Below are positions 27,801 through 36,678 of a stretch of 64,000 nt of DNA, in pieces. Below the pieces are notes generated by a model. The model had not been told where the DNA came from. It searched no databases and was given only the letters and a program-made list of their open reading frames with translations. The position numbers were made by a program, and so were the translations under genes. Numbering within the stretch: the stretch's first letter is position 1; the number at the start of each line of letters is the position of its first letter. Source of the stretch: Methanosarcina mazei S-6 (lineage in GTDB: Archaea > Halobacteriota > Methanosarcinia > Methanosarcinales > Methanosarcinaceae); assembly GCF_000970205.1 (NCBI RefSeq), contig NZ_CP009512.1:2604001-2668000 (forward strand), given 5' to 3'.

Positions 27801-28349
27801 ATGATAACAGAAATTCTAATAATAGCAGTAATAATTCTCGGTTTGCTCTTCGTTATAATTTATAATGACCTTATAAAACAGAGAAACAGGGTAGAAAACG
27901 CCTGGGCCCAGATAGAGGTACAGCTTAAAAGGCGTTATGACCTTATCCCTAACCTTGTAGAGACCGTAAAAGGGTATGCAGGGCACGAAAAGACCCTTTT
28001 GGAAAATGTTACAAAAGCCAGGGCTGCTGTAATGTCTGCAAACGGTGTCAATGAAACAGCAGAAGCATCAAATTACCTGTCCTCAACCCTCAGGTCTCTG
28101 TTTGCAGTTGCGGAAAATTATCCCGACCTTAAAGCTAACCAGAACTTTTTGCAGCTCCAGAAAGACCTCATGGATACCGAAAACAAAATAGCCTATGCAA
28201 GGCAGTTTTATAATGATACTGTTATGAAGTACAATATCAGCATCCAGACGATCCCCAAAAACATCGTCGCATCTCTCTCGGGATTCGGAAAGAAAGACTT
28301 ATTCGAAACCCCGCAGGCAGAAAGGGAAACTCCGAAAGTTGAATTCTGA
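27801..28349 (+). CDS. lemA: LemA family protein
   Basis: 182 residues. An amino-terminal membrane helix ([19 protein letters not shown]) is followed by the LemA helical-bundle signature [24 protein letters not shown], and later '[15 protein letters not shown]...E..IA.AR..YND.V..YN', ending near FGKKDLFE. LemA proteins are small membrane proteins of unknown biochemical role, often found next to DUF2207 or TPM-domain genes. An AGGAG sequence stands before the ATG. It closes the DUF2207-DUF2207-LemA cluster, so the three probably work in one envelope process. That is inference from order. Confidence 0.95.
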   Translation: MITEILIIAVIILGLLFVIIYNDLIKQRNRVENAWAQIEVQLKRRYDLIPNLVETVKGYAGHEKTLLENVTKARAAVMSANGVNETAEASNYLSSTLRSLFAVAENYPDLKANQNFLQLQKDLMDTENKIAYARQFYNDTVMKYNISIQTIPKNIVASLSGFGKKDLFETPQAERETPKVEF

Positions 28350-28869
28350 TTGTTTGTATACCGGAAAACGATACGTGCAGAATTGGACTTATATATGCCA
28401 GTTCTCTTTTTTTGAATTTTGGGAAGGGCTACTCTCCTGCATCGAGCGGGACAGGACTGATCTGGCATGGAGAACGATGATGGACGGGTTAGAGGAACTT
28501 ATATACTGTTCTCTTGAATGTAGCTCGGCAGCAAAATTCATCGAATATCCATACTGAACTGGCTCACAGGCAATCAATAGATTAATATTACTCCGTGGCA
28601 AGCCTGTATCTTTTATCCCGTCCGCGCCGTTCCTGCTGATAGAGCTGGCGGACCCGGATCAGGTAAAAGCATAACATTTATCCATGCCTGAAAATTAAAA
28701 TAAATACTGCTCCGGAAAATTAGCTCCTGTCCGAATTTGCAGAGCATGACATAATGAAAGTGAAATGAAAGTGAAATGAAAGTGAAATGAAAGTGAAACA
28801 AAAGTGAAATGAAAGTGAAACAAAAGTGAAATGAAAGTGAAACAAAAGTAGAAAACGTGGAGTAGAAAA
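28350..28869. other. intergenic region with dispersed and tandem repeats
   Basis: No gene is seen. At about 28429-28480 lies a member of a dispersed repeat (CTCTCCTGCATCGAGCGGGA) also present near 37.5 and 39.7 kb. At 28754-28848 an 11-bp unit (ATGAAAGTGAA, with AACAAAAGTGA variants) is repeated about eight to nine times just before the helicase gene. Confidence 0.7.
28754..28848. repeat. 11-bp tandem repeat, eight to nine copies
   Basis: The unit is ATGAAAGTGAA, with some copies having ACAAAAGTGAA. It ends about 20 bases before the helicase ATG, so it is probably within the 5' untranslated region or promoter. Frames through it read Phe/Ser/His low complexity on the minus strand and are not genes. 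Confidence 0.9.
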
Positions 28870-31608
28870 ATGGAAATTTCCTGCCTGCTGAATGAAATAA
28901 AAGCTTCCATCCGCTATGAAAACCAGATAGTCCATATTGAAGAAACACCAGCAAGGGATGCATGTTATGCGCCTCTTGAACTGGAAGTACGGATAAAAGC
29001 TGCACTTTCAGGCACAGGAATTGAAGCCCTTTATTCCCATCAGGCTGAAGCTATAGAAAAGGTAAGGGAAGGAAAAGACCTGGTGCTCTGTACAAGCACG
29101 GCAAGCGGAAAATCCCTTACTTACATGATACCTGTTTTTGAAGCTGTCCTGAAGGACCCTGAGGCTACTTCCCTTTATATTTCTCCCCTGAACGCCCTTG
29201 TAAATGACCAGCTAAAAGCTTTCCTCGAATTTGAAGGTGCATTAAATTCCGGTGCAGGCATAGCCCGCTATACAGGTGCTCTGAGCGCGGACCAGAAGAG
29301 AAAAATCAGGGATGGAAAGACGAATATTGTGTTTACGAACCCTGAGATGGTGCACATGAGTTTTCTTGCCTGGCACCACCTGTGGAGGCGCTTTTTTTCA
29401 AACCTCAGGTTTATTGTTGTTGATGAGAGCCATTACTACAGGGGAGTTATAGGGAGCAATATGGCAAACGTGCTGAGAAGGCTCCTCAGGGTTGCGGAAT
29501 ATTACGGGGCTTCCCCGCAGTTTATCTGCTGCTCGGCGACTATAGGGAACCCTGAAGACCACACTGAAACCCTTCTGGGAAGGGAAGCCGTGGTGGTTGA
29601 AAATAACGGGTCTTTACAGGGGCCCCAGAAGTTTGTGTTCTGGAACCCGCCTCTTTACATGAACGGGAGAGGATGCACAGTAAGGAGAAGCAGCTTTTCC
29701 GAAGCCTCTGCCCTTTTCACGCGAGCAGTCCAGGCAGGACTCCAGACACTGGCTTTTACCCGGTCAAGGCAGGGTGTGGAGAGGATGTACAGGACCTGCA
29801 TGGAACTTTTAAGGGACCGGGAGCTTCCCTCTGCAATCTGCCCTTACAGGAGCGGATATTTTGACCGGGAAAGAGAAGAAATCGAAAGGAAAATGAATTC
29901 GGGAGAGCTCAGAGGCGTTATTTCCACAAATGCCCTCGAACTCGGGATAGATATAGGGGGGCTTGATGTCTGCATCCTTGACGGCTATCCGGGAACGGTA
30001 ATGAGTGCAAGGCAGCAGGCAGGAAGGGCGGGCCGGAGCGGGAATGAAAGCCTTGTCCTGATGGTAGCCGGGACAAATGCCCTCGACCAGTACTATATGC
30101 GAAACCCGGCTGACTTTTTTGCAAGAAGCAGTGAAAACGCCGTTCTTAACCCCAAAAATCCCTACATCCTTGCAGGGCACCTGCTCTGCGCAGCAAAAGA
30201 AATACCTCTCAGGGAATCGGATGAAAAGTATTTTGGCGGCGGATACTCAAGAGTTGTTGAACTCCTGGAAGCGGAAGGGCTGCTTGCTGGTAGTGACATG
30301 AAATATTCTACCGATCCTTTCCCTTATAAACAGGTCTCCCTGAGGGGAATAGATAATAATACTTACTCTCTGCTCGCCTTTGAGGGGGAAAGGAGCTTTC
30401 CGATAGAAAAAGACATTGAAGAGACCCTGGCTTTCCGGGAGTGCCATCCGGGTGCAGTCTACATTCACAGGGGAGAATCCTTTTACATAAACAGGATAGA
30501 CCATGAGAAAAGGGAAATTCACGCTATAAAGACGCACGACAGCTATTATACAAAACCGATGATAGACTCGTCAGTCGTGGTCCAGGAGACTTATGCAGCA
30601 AAACCTCTTCTGCACGCCCCTGAGGTGGAGGTAGGGCTTGGGGAAGTTGAGGTAACGGACAGGATAGCAGGTTACAGGAAAATAAGGACCCACAGCGACG
30701 AGACGATGAGCGCTCATGAAATTGAAATGCCTCCCATTACCCTCCAGACTGTCGCGCTCTGGCTCAAACTGCCCGACAGGCTGCAGGAAATGATAGGAGA
30801 CCATAAACTTGATTTTGCAGGAGGGATCCATGCTGTTGAACATGCAATAATTTCCATGTACCCCCTGCACCTGCTTGTGGACAGGAGCGATGTAGGAGGG
30901 GTTTCAACTCCTTCTCATCCTGACCTTGGGAGTAAAAGCGGGATCTTCATATATGACGGACACAGGGGAGGAGTCGGGTATGCCGAAAAAGGTTATGACC
31001 TGATTGAAGAGGTACTGGAAGGCACCTTAAAAGCCATTGAAAGCTGCCCCTGTGAAAGTGGCTGCCCTGGCTGTATACAGTCCCCCAAATGTGGGAACAA
31101 TAATGAACCTCTAGATAAACACGCGGCAATAATGCTCCTGCACGAGCTCCTTGGAAAAGCCCCCTATATCCCACCCGAGAAAAAAGAAAAGCACCTTTCT
31201 GAAGCCAGAGCCCGGAAAACAATCCCGCAGGAAAGAAAAAGTTCAGGAGATGCCCTTGACAGGGTAAGAAGGCAGCTCAGGAGGGAGAATATAAATCAGG
31301 AGCCTCAGGCAGGGAAGGAAAAAAAGGAAAAGACTTTCATTGCCACGGATGAAAATGGGGGAATGATCGGAGTTGTTTCAGCCCCTACCCCGGAAAAAGC
31401 CGCAGCAAAAACATTTCATAAGAAACTCGCAGGGCAACAGGGAGCCACAAAAGAAAAGCCTTTAGAGATAAGGATCAGAGACCTTGGAGCAGGCAGTGAT
31501 TATCATTTCAGGGCATGGACCGAGCTTTTTGAAGCCGCAGAAAACGGGGATCCTGAAAGTAAAGAGAAAAAAGCAGTCAAAAAATTGTTTATTCGAAAAA
31601 TGAGCTGA
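28870..31608 (+). CDS. DEAD/DEAH-box helicase with DUF1998 zinc-binding domain (MrfA/YprA-like)
   Basis: A superfamily 2 DNA helicase. Walker A is STASGKSLTYMIPV (about residue 80), motif II is VVDESHYYRG (about 183-187), motif III is CCSATIGN. The second RecA fold has STNALELGIDIGGLDVCILDGYPG and QQAGRAGRSG. The DUF1998 region holds four cysteines in CPCESGCPGCIQSPKCGN (about 720-735), as in Bacillus MrfA, which repairs mitomycin C damage. By family, a role in DNA repair is expected. The last 150 residues are a Lys/Glu-rich linker plus a small domain (FIATDENGGMIGVVSAPTPE) not seen in bacterial MrfA. Single gene, no operon partner. Confidence 0.93.
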   Translation: MEISCLLNEIKASIRYENQIVHIEETPARDACYAPLELEVRIKAALSGTGIEALYSHQAEAIEKVREGKDLVLCTSTASGKSLTYMIPVFEAVLKDPEATSLYISPLNALVNDQLKAFLEFEGALNSGAGIARYTGALSADQKRKIRDGKTNIVFTNPEMVHMSFLAWHHLWRRFFSNLRFIVVDESHYYRGVIGSNMANVLRRLLRVAEYYGASPQFICCSATIGNPEDHTETLLGREAVVVENNGSLQGPQKFVFWNPPLYMNGRGCTVRRSSFSEASALFTRAVQAGLQTLAFTRSRQGVERMYRTCMELLRDRELPSAICPYRSGYFDREREEIERKMNSGELRGVISTNALELGIDIGGLDVCILDGYPGTVMSARQQAGRAGRSGNESLVLMVAGTNALDQYYMRNPADFFARSSENAVLNPKNPYILAGHLLCAAKEIPLRESDEKYFGGGYSRVVELLEAEGLLAGSDMKYSTDPFPYKQVSLRGIDNNTYSLLAFEGERSFPIEKDIEETLAFRECHPGAVYIHRGESFYINRIDHEKREIHAIKTHDSYYTKPMIDSSVVVQETYAAKPLLHAPEVEVGLGEVEVTDRIAGYRKIRTHSDETMSAHEIEMPPITLQTVALWLKLPDRLQEMIGDHKLDFAGGIHAVEHAIISMYPLHLLVDRSDVGGVSTPSHPDLGSKSGIFIYDGHRGGVGYAEKGYDLIEEVLEGTLKAIESCPCESGCPGCIQSPKCGNNNEPLDKHAAIMLLHELLGKAPYIPPEKKEKHLSEARARKTIPQERKSSGDALDRVRRQLRRENINQEPQAGKEKKEKTFIATDENGGMIGVVSAPTPEKAAAKTFHKKLAGQQGATKEKPLEIRIRDLGAGSDYHFRAWTELFEAAENGDPESKEKKAVKKLFIRKMS

Positions 31609-31650
31609 AGAAGATTTTTCCAAAGTATTTTCGTTTTTCTGAGTTTTTTC

Positions 31651-31692
31651 AACTTTTCTTTTCGAACTTTTCTTTTCGAACTTTTCTTTTCT
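31651..31692. repeat. 14-bp tandem repeat, three copies
   Basis: AACTTTTCTTTTCG repeated at 31651, 31665 and 31679, the last ending CT. It lies about 40 bases after the helicase stop codon. The T-rich tract could end transcription. Confidence 0.9.
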
Positions 31693-31815
31693 GGCAAGGA
31701 TATAACTTTAAATAAATATTAAAATTGATTGGTGAAAGTTTTTTATACTGAAACCTCCATATATGTTAATTAGTGGGAAAGATAATGAATAAAGTGGGAA
31801 TAGGAGGAAGGTTAT

Positions 31816-31893
31816 TTGCAAAAGTTGTTTTTCATACTGATGTATACCTGCCTATTTATGGGCGTTATGCTTGCAATTTCTTTCATTCAGTAA
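31816..31893 (+). CDS. possible 25-residue membrane peptide
   Basis: A TTG at 31816, with GGAGGAAGG eight bases upstream, opens a 25-residue frame LQKLFFILMYTCLFMGVMLAIS + FIQ. It is almost wholly hydrophobic and would form one membrane helix. The strong ribosome binding site and composition are the only evidence. A competing ATG at 31784 gives a 43-residue polar frame with less support. Low confidence. Confidence 0.3.
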   Translation: MQKLFFILMYTCLFMGVMLAISFIQ

Positions 31894-32329
31894 CAGGTCA
31901 ATCAGGTAATTGATCCGCAAACTGAGGACTGAAATAAATGTGAATATAAACAGAGATCTCAGTAACAGAGATTTCAGTTAAACAAGTCCCTGATTGTTGA
32001 GATTTCAGGTTAATATCTAAACTGAAAGAAGTAGCTGTTAGATAAATAGCTGTTAGATAAGCAGCTTTTAAAAAAGTAGCCTGTGGAATTTCACAGGCAT
32101 ACTTCACATTCGGGGACAGATATTAGATTTATTGCTGATTTTTGCCAGTAAGACCCTGTACAGCGGCTGTGGGTGCGGCATAAGGAAGATGTAAATAAGA
32201 ATCAGGGATATATTTATTTGCGGAAATAATGTGAAGTTCGCTGCATTTTATGAAAAAGTTTTTATTGATAAGATTAAGGAAATTAATAAGTTTTTCTGAT
32301 GTTTAATCAAAAACTAGGGGGAGTTGCCC
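31894..32329. other. intergenic region before the FAD dehydrogenase
   Basis: No gene is seen. Short direct repeats AGCTGTTAGATAA occur at about 32033-32062. The GGGGGAG ribosome binding site of the FAD dehydrogenase ends the region. Confidence 0.5.
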
Positions 32330-33787
32330 ATGAGTAACGAAGGTCGGGCTGTTGAGAAAGAAAAGATAAAATCTGCATATGATGTCGTGATTATAGGAGC
32401 AGGACCTGCAGGGATGTTTGCGGCTTACGAACTTGCAGCCGGAAAGATGGAAATTCTTGTTATTGATATGGGCAGGGACATTGATAAGCGCTCCTGCCCT
32501 ATGAAAGCCCTTAGCTACTGCAAGCACTGTGCCCCGTGCGAGATAATGTGCGGGGTTGGAGGCTGCGGGACATTTTCTGACGGGACACTTAACCTTCGGC
32601 CTGACATAGGAGGTGACCTGGCAGCCCTTACCGGAGACCAGACTGAAGCCTGGGAGCTGGTTGACAGGGTCGATAAGGTTTTCCTTAAATTCGGTGCACC
32701 CCAGACTGCCCTTCTTACAGAAGGCCCGGAAGTAGAGGAATTAAAACGCAGGGCTGCTTCTGTCGGAGCCCGGTTTATAGAGATCAAACAGAGGCATATA
32801 GGCTCGGACAATGCACCTGCACTCATCGGGCGCTTCAAACAGGATCTTGTTGATAAAGGAGTGGATTTCCTGATTGAAACCGAAGTCCATGACCTTTTGA
32901 TAGAAGGAAAGGAATGCAAAGGAGTTATACTCTCAGGCGGGAGGGTTATCCGCGCAAACTATGTGCTCCTGTCTCCAGGAAGAAGGGGCTGCAACTGGGT
33001 TTCGGAAATGATAGAAAAACATGACCTGAAAGCCCGTTACGGCGGAATTGACATAGGGGTCAGAGTCGAAGTCCCTGCTATTATTATGGACCCTGTTACT
33101 AAAATCAACCGTGACCCTAAATTCCATATCCAGAGCCGCCGATATGACGACTTTGTAAGGACATTCTGCACCAACAGGCGCGGTTTTGTCGTGAAAGAAG
33201 AATACGAGGACTTTATTGCAACAAACGGGCATTCCATGGCAAATAAGGAGTCAGAAAATACCAACTTTGCATTCCTTGTCCGTATAGAACTTACAGAACC
33301 CATGGAAAACACTACAAAATACGCCCGCTCAATTGCGAAACTCGCGACAACGATCGGAGGAGGAAAACCAGTCCTGCAGCGCATGGGAGACCTGAGGCGC
33401 GGACGGCGGTCAACAAAAGAGCGCCTTGCCAGAAACCTGGTCATAAATACATTAAAAGACGTGACACCTGGCGATATCTCAATGGCTCTTCCTCACAGGA
33501 TAGTCATGGACATAATTGAAGGCCTTGAGACCTTAAACGAGATTATCCCCGGCGTTGCTTCGGACTCGACCCTGCTTTACGCTCCTGAAGTCAAGTTCTA
33601 TGCCATGCACCTGGACGTGGACCGCCATATGGAAACCAGCATCAAAAACCTCTTTGCAGCAGGAGACGGTGCAGGCCTCTCAAGGGATATAGTAAATGCC
33701 GCTGCAACCGGAATTATGGCTGCAGAAGGGATTATGAAAAAAGCCGGAAAGGGTCAGGATATCCAGGAAGAAGAAAACAGATTTTGA
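32330..33787 (+). CDS. FAD-dependent dehydrogenase (COG2509 family)
   Basis: 486 residues. A dinucleotide-binding motif at the start (YDVVIIGAGPAGMFAAYELA) is followed by a Cys-rich segment (YCKHCAPCEIMCGVGGCGTFSDG, about residues 63-85). Further FAD-contact motifs follow, including LSPGRRGCNWV and a closing LFAAGDGAGLSRDIVNAAATGIMAAEGI. This family of predicted NAD(P)/FAD oxidoreductases is widespread in anaerobes and its substrate is not known. The ATG at 32330 has GGGGGAG six bases upstream and is preferred to the TTG six bases earlier. It is flanked by large non-coding regions, so it is probably monocistronic. Confidence 0.92.
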   Translation: MSNEGRAVEKEKIKSAYDVVIIGAGPAGMFAAYELAAGKMEILVIDMGRDIDKRSCPMKALSYCKHCAPCEIMCGVGGCGTFSDGTLNLRPDIGGDLAALTGDQTEAWELVDRVDKVFLKFGAPQTALLTEGPEVEELKRRAASVGARFIEIKQRHIGSDNAPALIGRFKQDLVDKGVDFLIETEVHDLLIEGKECKGVILSGGRVIRANYVLLSPGRRGCNWVSEMIEKHDLKARYGGIDIGVRVEVPAIIMDPVTKINRDPKFHIQSRRYDDFVRTFCTNRRGFVVKEEYEDFIATNGHSMANKESENTNFAFLVRIELTEPMENTTKYARSIAKLATTIGGGKPVLQRMGDLRRGRRSTKERLARNLVINTLKDVTPGDISMALPHRIVMDIIEGLETLNEIIPGVASDSTLLYAPEVKFYAMHLDVDRHMETSIKNLFAAGDGAGLSRDIVNAAATGIMAAEGIMKKAGKGQDIQEEENRF

Positions 33788-33864
33788 AGCTCTGAGAATA
33801 GAAAAATTATGCTGCTGTTTTATTTAATTTTGTTAAAAAAGTTATTTAGCTTTGTTAGAAAAGG

Positions 33865-34102
33865 TTGCGTTCCCATCTGAAATACCTGGAGTTTCCGAAA
33901 GGCGTCTAAAAGATTTAACTTTTTGAATTTTTGGTTTGGGAAGAGGTTTGAGGTATTTGACTTGTGGGTTGAGAGTTTTTCAATATTCAGTTATTTTGTG
34001 GGTAGATCTTTTGGAGTAGGTGTTGTTTGCTGGTTGGTGTTCATTTGATGAGAACGCAAGTTATACTATGCACCTGGAGTATATATTATTTTTAACGAAT
34101 AA
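33865..34102. repeat. long non-coding repeat, copy 1 (238 bp)
   Basis: Begins TTGCGTTCCCATCT and ends TTTTTAACGAATAA. It is about 88% identical by eye to copy 2 at 34361-34597, in direct orientation with starts 496 bases apart. Well-conserved blocks include GACTTGTGGGTTGAGAGTTT, TAGATCTTTTGGAGTAGGTG and GATGAGAACGCAAGTTATAC. No conserved reading frame. On the minus strand the copy is preceded by a TATA-like AAATAATATATA, so a minus-strand RNA is possible. Confidence 0.75.
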
Positions 34103-34172
34103 TCGTAATGAGGAGATATAATCATAATAGAACCGGAATAACATTAGTTTAATGATCTAAGATTATATCAGC

Positions 34173-34222
34173 AATATAATAAGTTTGTAATTACAGAAAT
34201 ATAATAAGTTTATAATTACAGA
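34173..34222. repeat. 25-bp tandem repeat, two copies
   Basis: AATATAATAAGTTTGTAATTACAGA-like unit (first 20 bases AATATAATAAGTTTGTAATT) at 34173 and again at 34198 with one change. It lies between the two long repeats. Confidence 0.85.
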
Positions 34223-34360
34223 AATTTTAAAAATTGTGTGATGTTGAAATATTGAAACTTAATGAAACAGTTTGACTTAGGGAATTTCAAAATTGTTAAT
34301 TTAACGTGGAAAATTCAGTGCAGGAAATTTCAGATAATTTTAGGTTAATTTTAAAAGAGT

Positions 34361-34597
34361 TTGCGTTCCCATCTAAATACCTGGAAGTTCCGAAAGGCAT
34401 CTAAAAGATTTAACTTTCTAAGTCTTTAGTTTGGGAAGAGGTTGGAGTTATTTGACTTGTGGGTTGAGAGTTTTTCGTTTTTTAATACTTTAGTGGGGTA
34501 GATCTTTTGGAGTAGGTGTTGTTTGCTGTGGGTGTTCAATTGATGAGAACGCAAGTTATACTACGCATTTGGGGTATATATTATTTTTAACGAATAA
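34361..34597. repeat. long non-coding repeat, copy 2 (237 bp)
   Basis: The second copy of the element at 33865. The ends are conserved exactly (TTGCGTTCCCATCT; GTATATATTATTTTTAACGA), while changes cluster in an AT-rich middle block at about 34478-34498. Conservation of separated blocks with a drifting spacer suggests selection on structure or on binding sites rather than on protein. Confidence 0.75.
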
Positions 34598-34831
34598 CTT
34601 CGACGCATGCGTATAATCAATATCTTAATAAAATAATTAAGTATTAAATCGTATAATATTATATTAACAGTATAACACTTTGTAAGGAAATACAAAAATA
34701 GGCGGAGCATGCTGAAAAATAATTAAGCCGGCAGGAATTCAAAAACACAAGAAATTTAAAAGTATAAGTAGTGACTGCACTTATATTAATTACCGTCTAG
34801 AGTGTTAGTAAATTCCGCTGGATGACTGTAA

Positions 34832-35950
34832 ATGGAAGAGGTAAATAAAAAAGAACTGAGTGAGCGGGATATTTGCTCAAAGTTTATCACGCCTGCGATC
34901 AAAAGGGCTAACTGGGAAGAAAAACAGATCCGGGAAGAAGTAAACCTTACCAGGGGAAGGATTATTGTTAAAGGTTCATCTGCGAGCAGAGGAAAACCAA
35001 AGAGAGCTGACTATATTCTTTCCTATAAACCCAACCTTCCTCTTGCAGTTGTGGAAGCAAAGAGGAATATTTACACGGTTGGAGAGGGCATGCAGCAGGC
35101 GCTCATGTATGCTGAGATGCTGGACATTCCTTTTGCATTCAGCTCGAATGGGGATGCCTTTTTGCTCCACGACAGGACAGGCACTCTTGGAAAGGTAGAA
35201 GAGGAAATTTCTCTGGACAAATTTCCTTCCCCTGAATTTCTCTGGCGGAAATACTGCGAATGGAAGGGGCTTGACGAAGACAGGCAGAGGATCGTAACCC
35301 AGGACTATTTTTCCGATCGGCAGAAATCCCTGCGATATTATCAGCGTATAGCAATTAACCGGACAATAGAGGCAATTGCAAAAGGGCAGGACAGAATCCT
35401 GCTGGTTATGGCAACAGGTACGGGAAAGACTCTCACGGCATTTCAGATCATCTGGCGCCTCTGGAAGGCAGGGGTGAAAAAAAGAATCCTTTTCCTGGCA
35501 GACAGAAACATCCTTGTTGACCAGACAAAAATTAACGATTTCAAGCATTTCGGGAAGGCAATGACAAAAATCAAGAACCGGGAGGCTGAAAAATCCTACG
35601 AAATTTACCTGTCCCTCTATCAGGCTGTTTCAGGCACAGAAGAAGAGAAAAACATCTACAAACAGTTTTCCCCTGACTTTTTTGACCTTGTGATTGTGGA
35701 CGAATGCCACAGGGGAAGCGCGGCTGAAGATTCCGCATGGAGGGAAATACTCGAATATTTCTCTTCGGCAACGCAGATCGGGCTGACAGCTACCCCGAAA
35801 GAGACAAAAGACGTTTCCAATATCCATTACTTCGGAGAGCCCATCTACACATATTCCCTGATATCCATTAAAAAATCTACGGAATCCCTTTCCTCGGCCT
35901 TCATAGAGCTTCAACCTCATTCAGGATGCGCTTTCCTATATTGGGTTTGA
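34832..35950 (+). pseudogene. hsdR: type I restriction enzyme subunit R (HsdR), truncated
   Basis: Only the amino-terminal third of HsdR remains. The nuclease motif ([20 protein letters not shown], about residues 58-77, PD-(D/E)xK type), Walker [12 protein letters not shown] (about 193), motif II VDECHRG (about 290) and GLTATP are intact. After GEPIYTYSL (about 35861) similarity stops. The last 30 codons are unrelated and run antisense into a nucleotidyltransferase gene. A complete HsdR is about 800-1000 residues and needs the second RecA domain, so this product cannot translocate DNA. HsdM is absent. An HsdS carboxyl-terminal fragment survives at 36324. The break therefore removed most of the locus. 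Confidence 0.88.
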
Positions 35951-36209
35951 GTGCGCTCTTCATTACCAGGTCAACCTTTATTCCTAAAAGGTCGCTCAAA
36001 TAATTTTCCAGCTCAATATATTTCAGCAGTCCTGGTTTCTTATCAAACTGAACCAGAACATCAAGGTCACTATCTTCTGTCTGCTCCCCCCGAATATAAG
36101 AGCCAAAAACTCCAAGGTAGTTTACACTATATTTATCTCTTAACTCAGGCATATGTTGCCTTAATATTTTCATATAATATTCTGCGTCTTTTAGCTCTTG
36201 GGAAGGCAT
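35901..36209 (-). CDS. MNT-domain nucleotidyltransferase (MntA-like), orphan
   Basis: 102 codons, with the minimal nucleotidyltransferase signature [21 protein letters not shown]36-S37 and the metal-binding pair D48/D50 counted from the ATG at 36209. Such proteins AMPylate a HEPN toxin partner or act as its antitoxin. No HEPN gene lies on the minus strand beside it, since its downstream side faces the truncated hsdR. It is therefore an orphan unless it acts on the HepT at 36972. A longer reading to 36245 exists, but the ATG at 36209 aligns with the usual start. It sits between two fragments of a type I restriction locus. Confidence 0.85.
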   Translation of the reverse strand: MPSQELKDAEYYMKILRQHMPELRDKYSVNYLGVFGSYIRGEQTEDSDLDVLVQFDKKPGLLKYIELENYLSDLLGIKVDLVMKSALKPNIGKRILNEVEAL

Positions 36210-36323
36210 TATTCTGAGATCCTCCACGAAGTCTCGATGAAGCACGATTAAAATCTGAATTTATGCTAACAAGTATGTGTATCATATATATTTGTTATTT
36301 TCTCAAGTTTGGTTTTTTAACAG

Positions 36324-36479
36324 GTGCCTTTACAGAAAAAAATCATTGAAAAAATCGAGCAGTTCATGAGATTATGTGATGAACTCGAATCGAAACTAAG
36401 GAAGTCTCGGGAAGACAGCGAGAAACTTATGGAAGCGGTTGTGAAGGAATTGTTAGAGTGGGCTGCTGCCGAAATATAA
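36324..36479 (+). pseudogene. hsdS: type I specificity subunit (HsdS), carboxyl-terminal remnant
   Basis: 51 codons from 36324: VPLQKKIIEKIEQFMRLCDE, then LESKLRKSREDSEKLMEAVV and KELLEWAAAEI. This is the conserved distal coiled coil and end of archaeal and bacterial HsdS ('Q..I..KV..LM.LCD.LE..L.....' ending in 'LMEAVVKELL'). The target recognition domains are missing, and a stop lies just upstream in frame. It is on the same strand as hsdR, as in an ancestral hsdR/M/S operon. The material between was replaced by the nucleotidyltransferase gene on the opposite strand. Confidence 0.8.
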
Positions 36480-36512
36480 TAAATATGTTGTGAAAATCTC
36501 TCTCAAAAAATC

Positions 36513-36539
36513 AGTCCTCTTGAGCGTAGCGAAAAGGAC
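36513..36539 (+). repeat. 27-bp palindromic dispersed repeat, copy A
   Basis: Starts AGTCCTCTTGAGCG and ends AGCGAAAAGGAC. GTCCT and AGGAC with flanking TT/AA can form a stem. Identical except for one C/T position to copies at 39819, 39868 and 60859. Confidence 0.9.
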
Positions 36540-36548
36540 ACCGCCCTC

Positions 36549-36630
36549 CCGAGGCGGGACTCGGGAAGGACAGCGGACTTCCGAGGCGGGACTCGGGAAG
36601 GACAGCGGACTTCCGAGGCGGGACTCGGGT
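36549..36630 (+). repeat. 32-bp tandem repeat, two and a half copies
   Basis: The unit starts CCGAGGCGGGACTCGGGAAG and ends GACAGCGGACTT (36549, 36581, and a partial copy at 36613). Each contains CCGAG...CTCGG, able to form a hairpin. It lies downstream of the 27-bp dispersed repeat, the same association seen at 39.9 and 60.9 kb. GC content is far above the surroundings. Confidence 0.9.
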
Positions 36631-36678
36631 GGCAAAACTCGGGGAAAGTTTAAATTGAAAATAAAGAAATATATCAAC

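Noticed and set aside
35862-35950. The last 30 codons of the truncated HsdR frame considered as a genuine new carboxyl end
   Set aside because: Most of it is antisense to the nucleotidyltransferase gene, so it is probably a chance continuation after the break.
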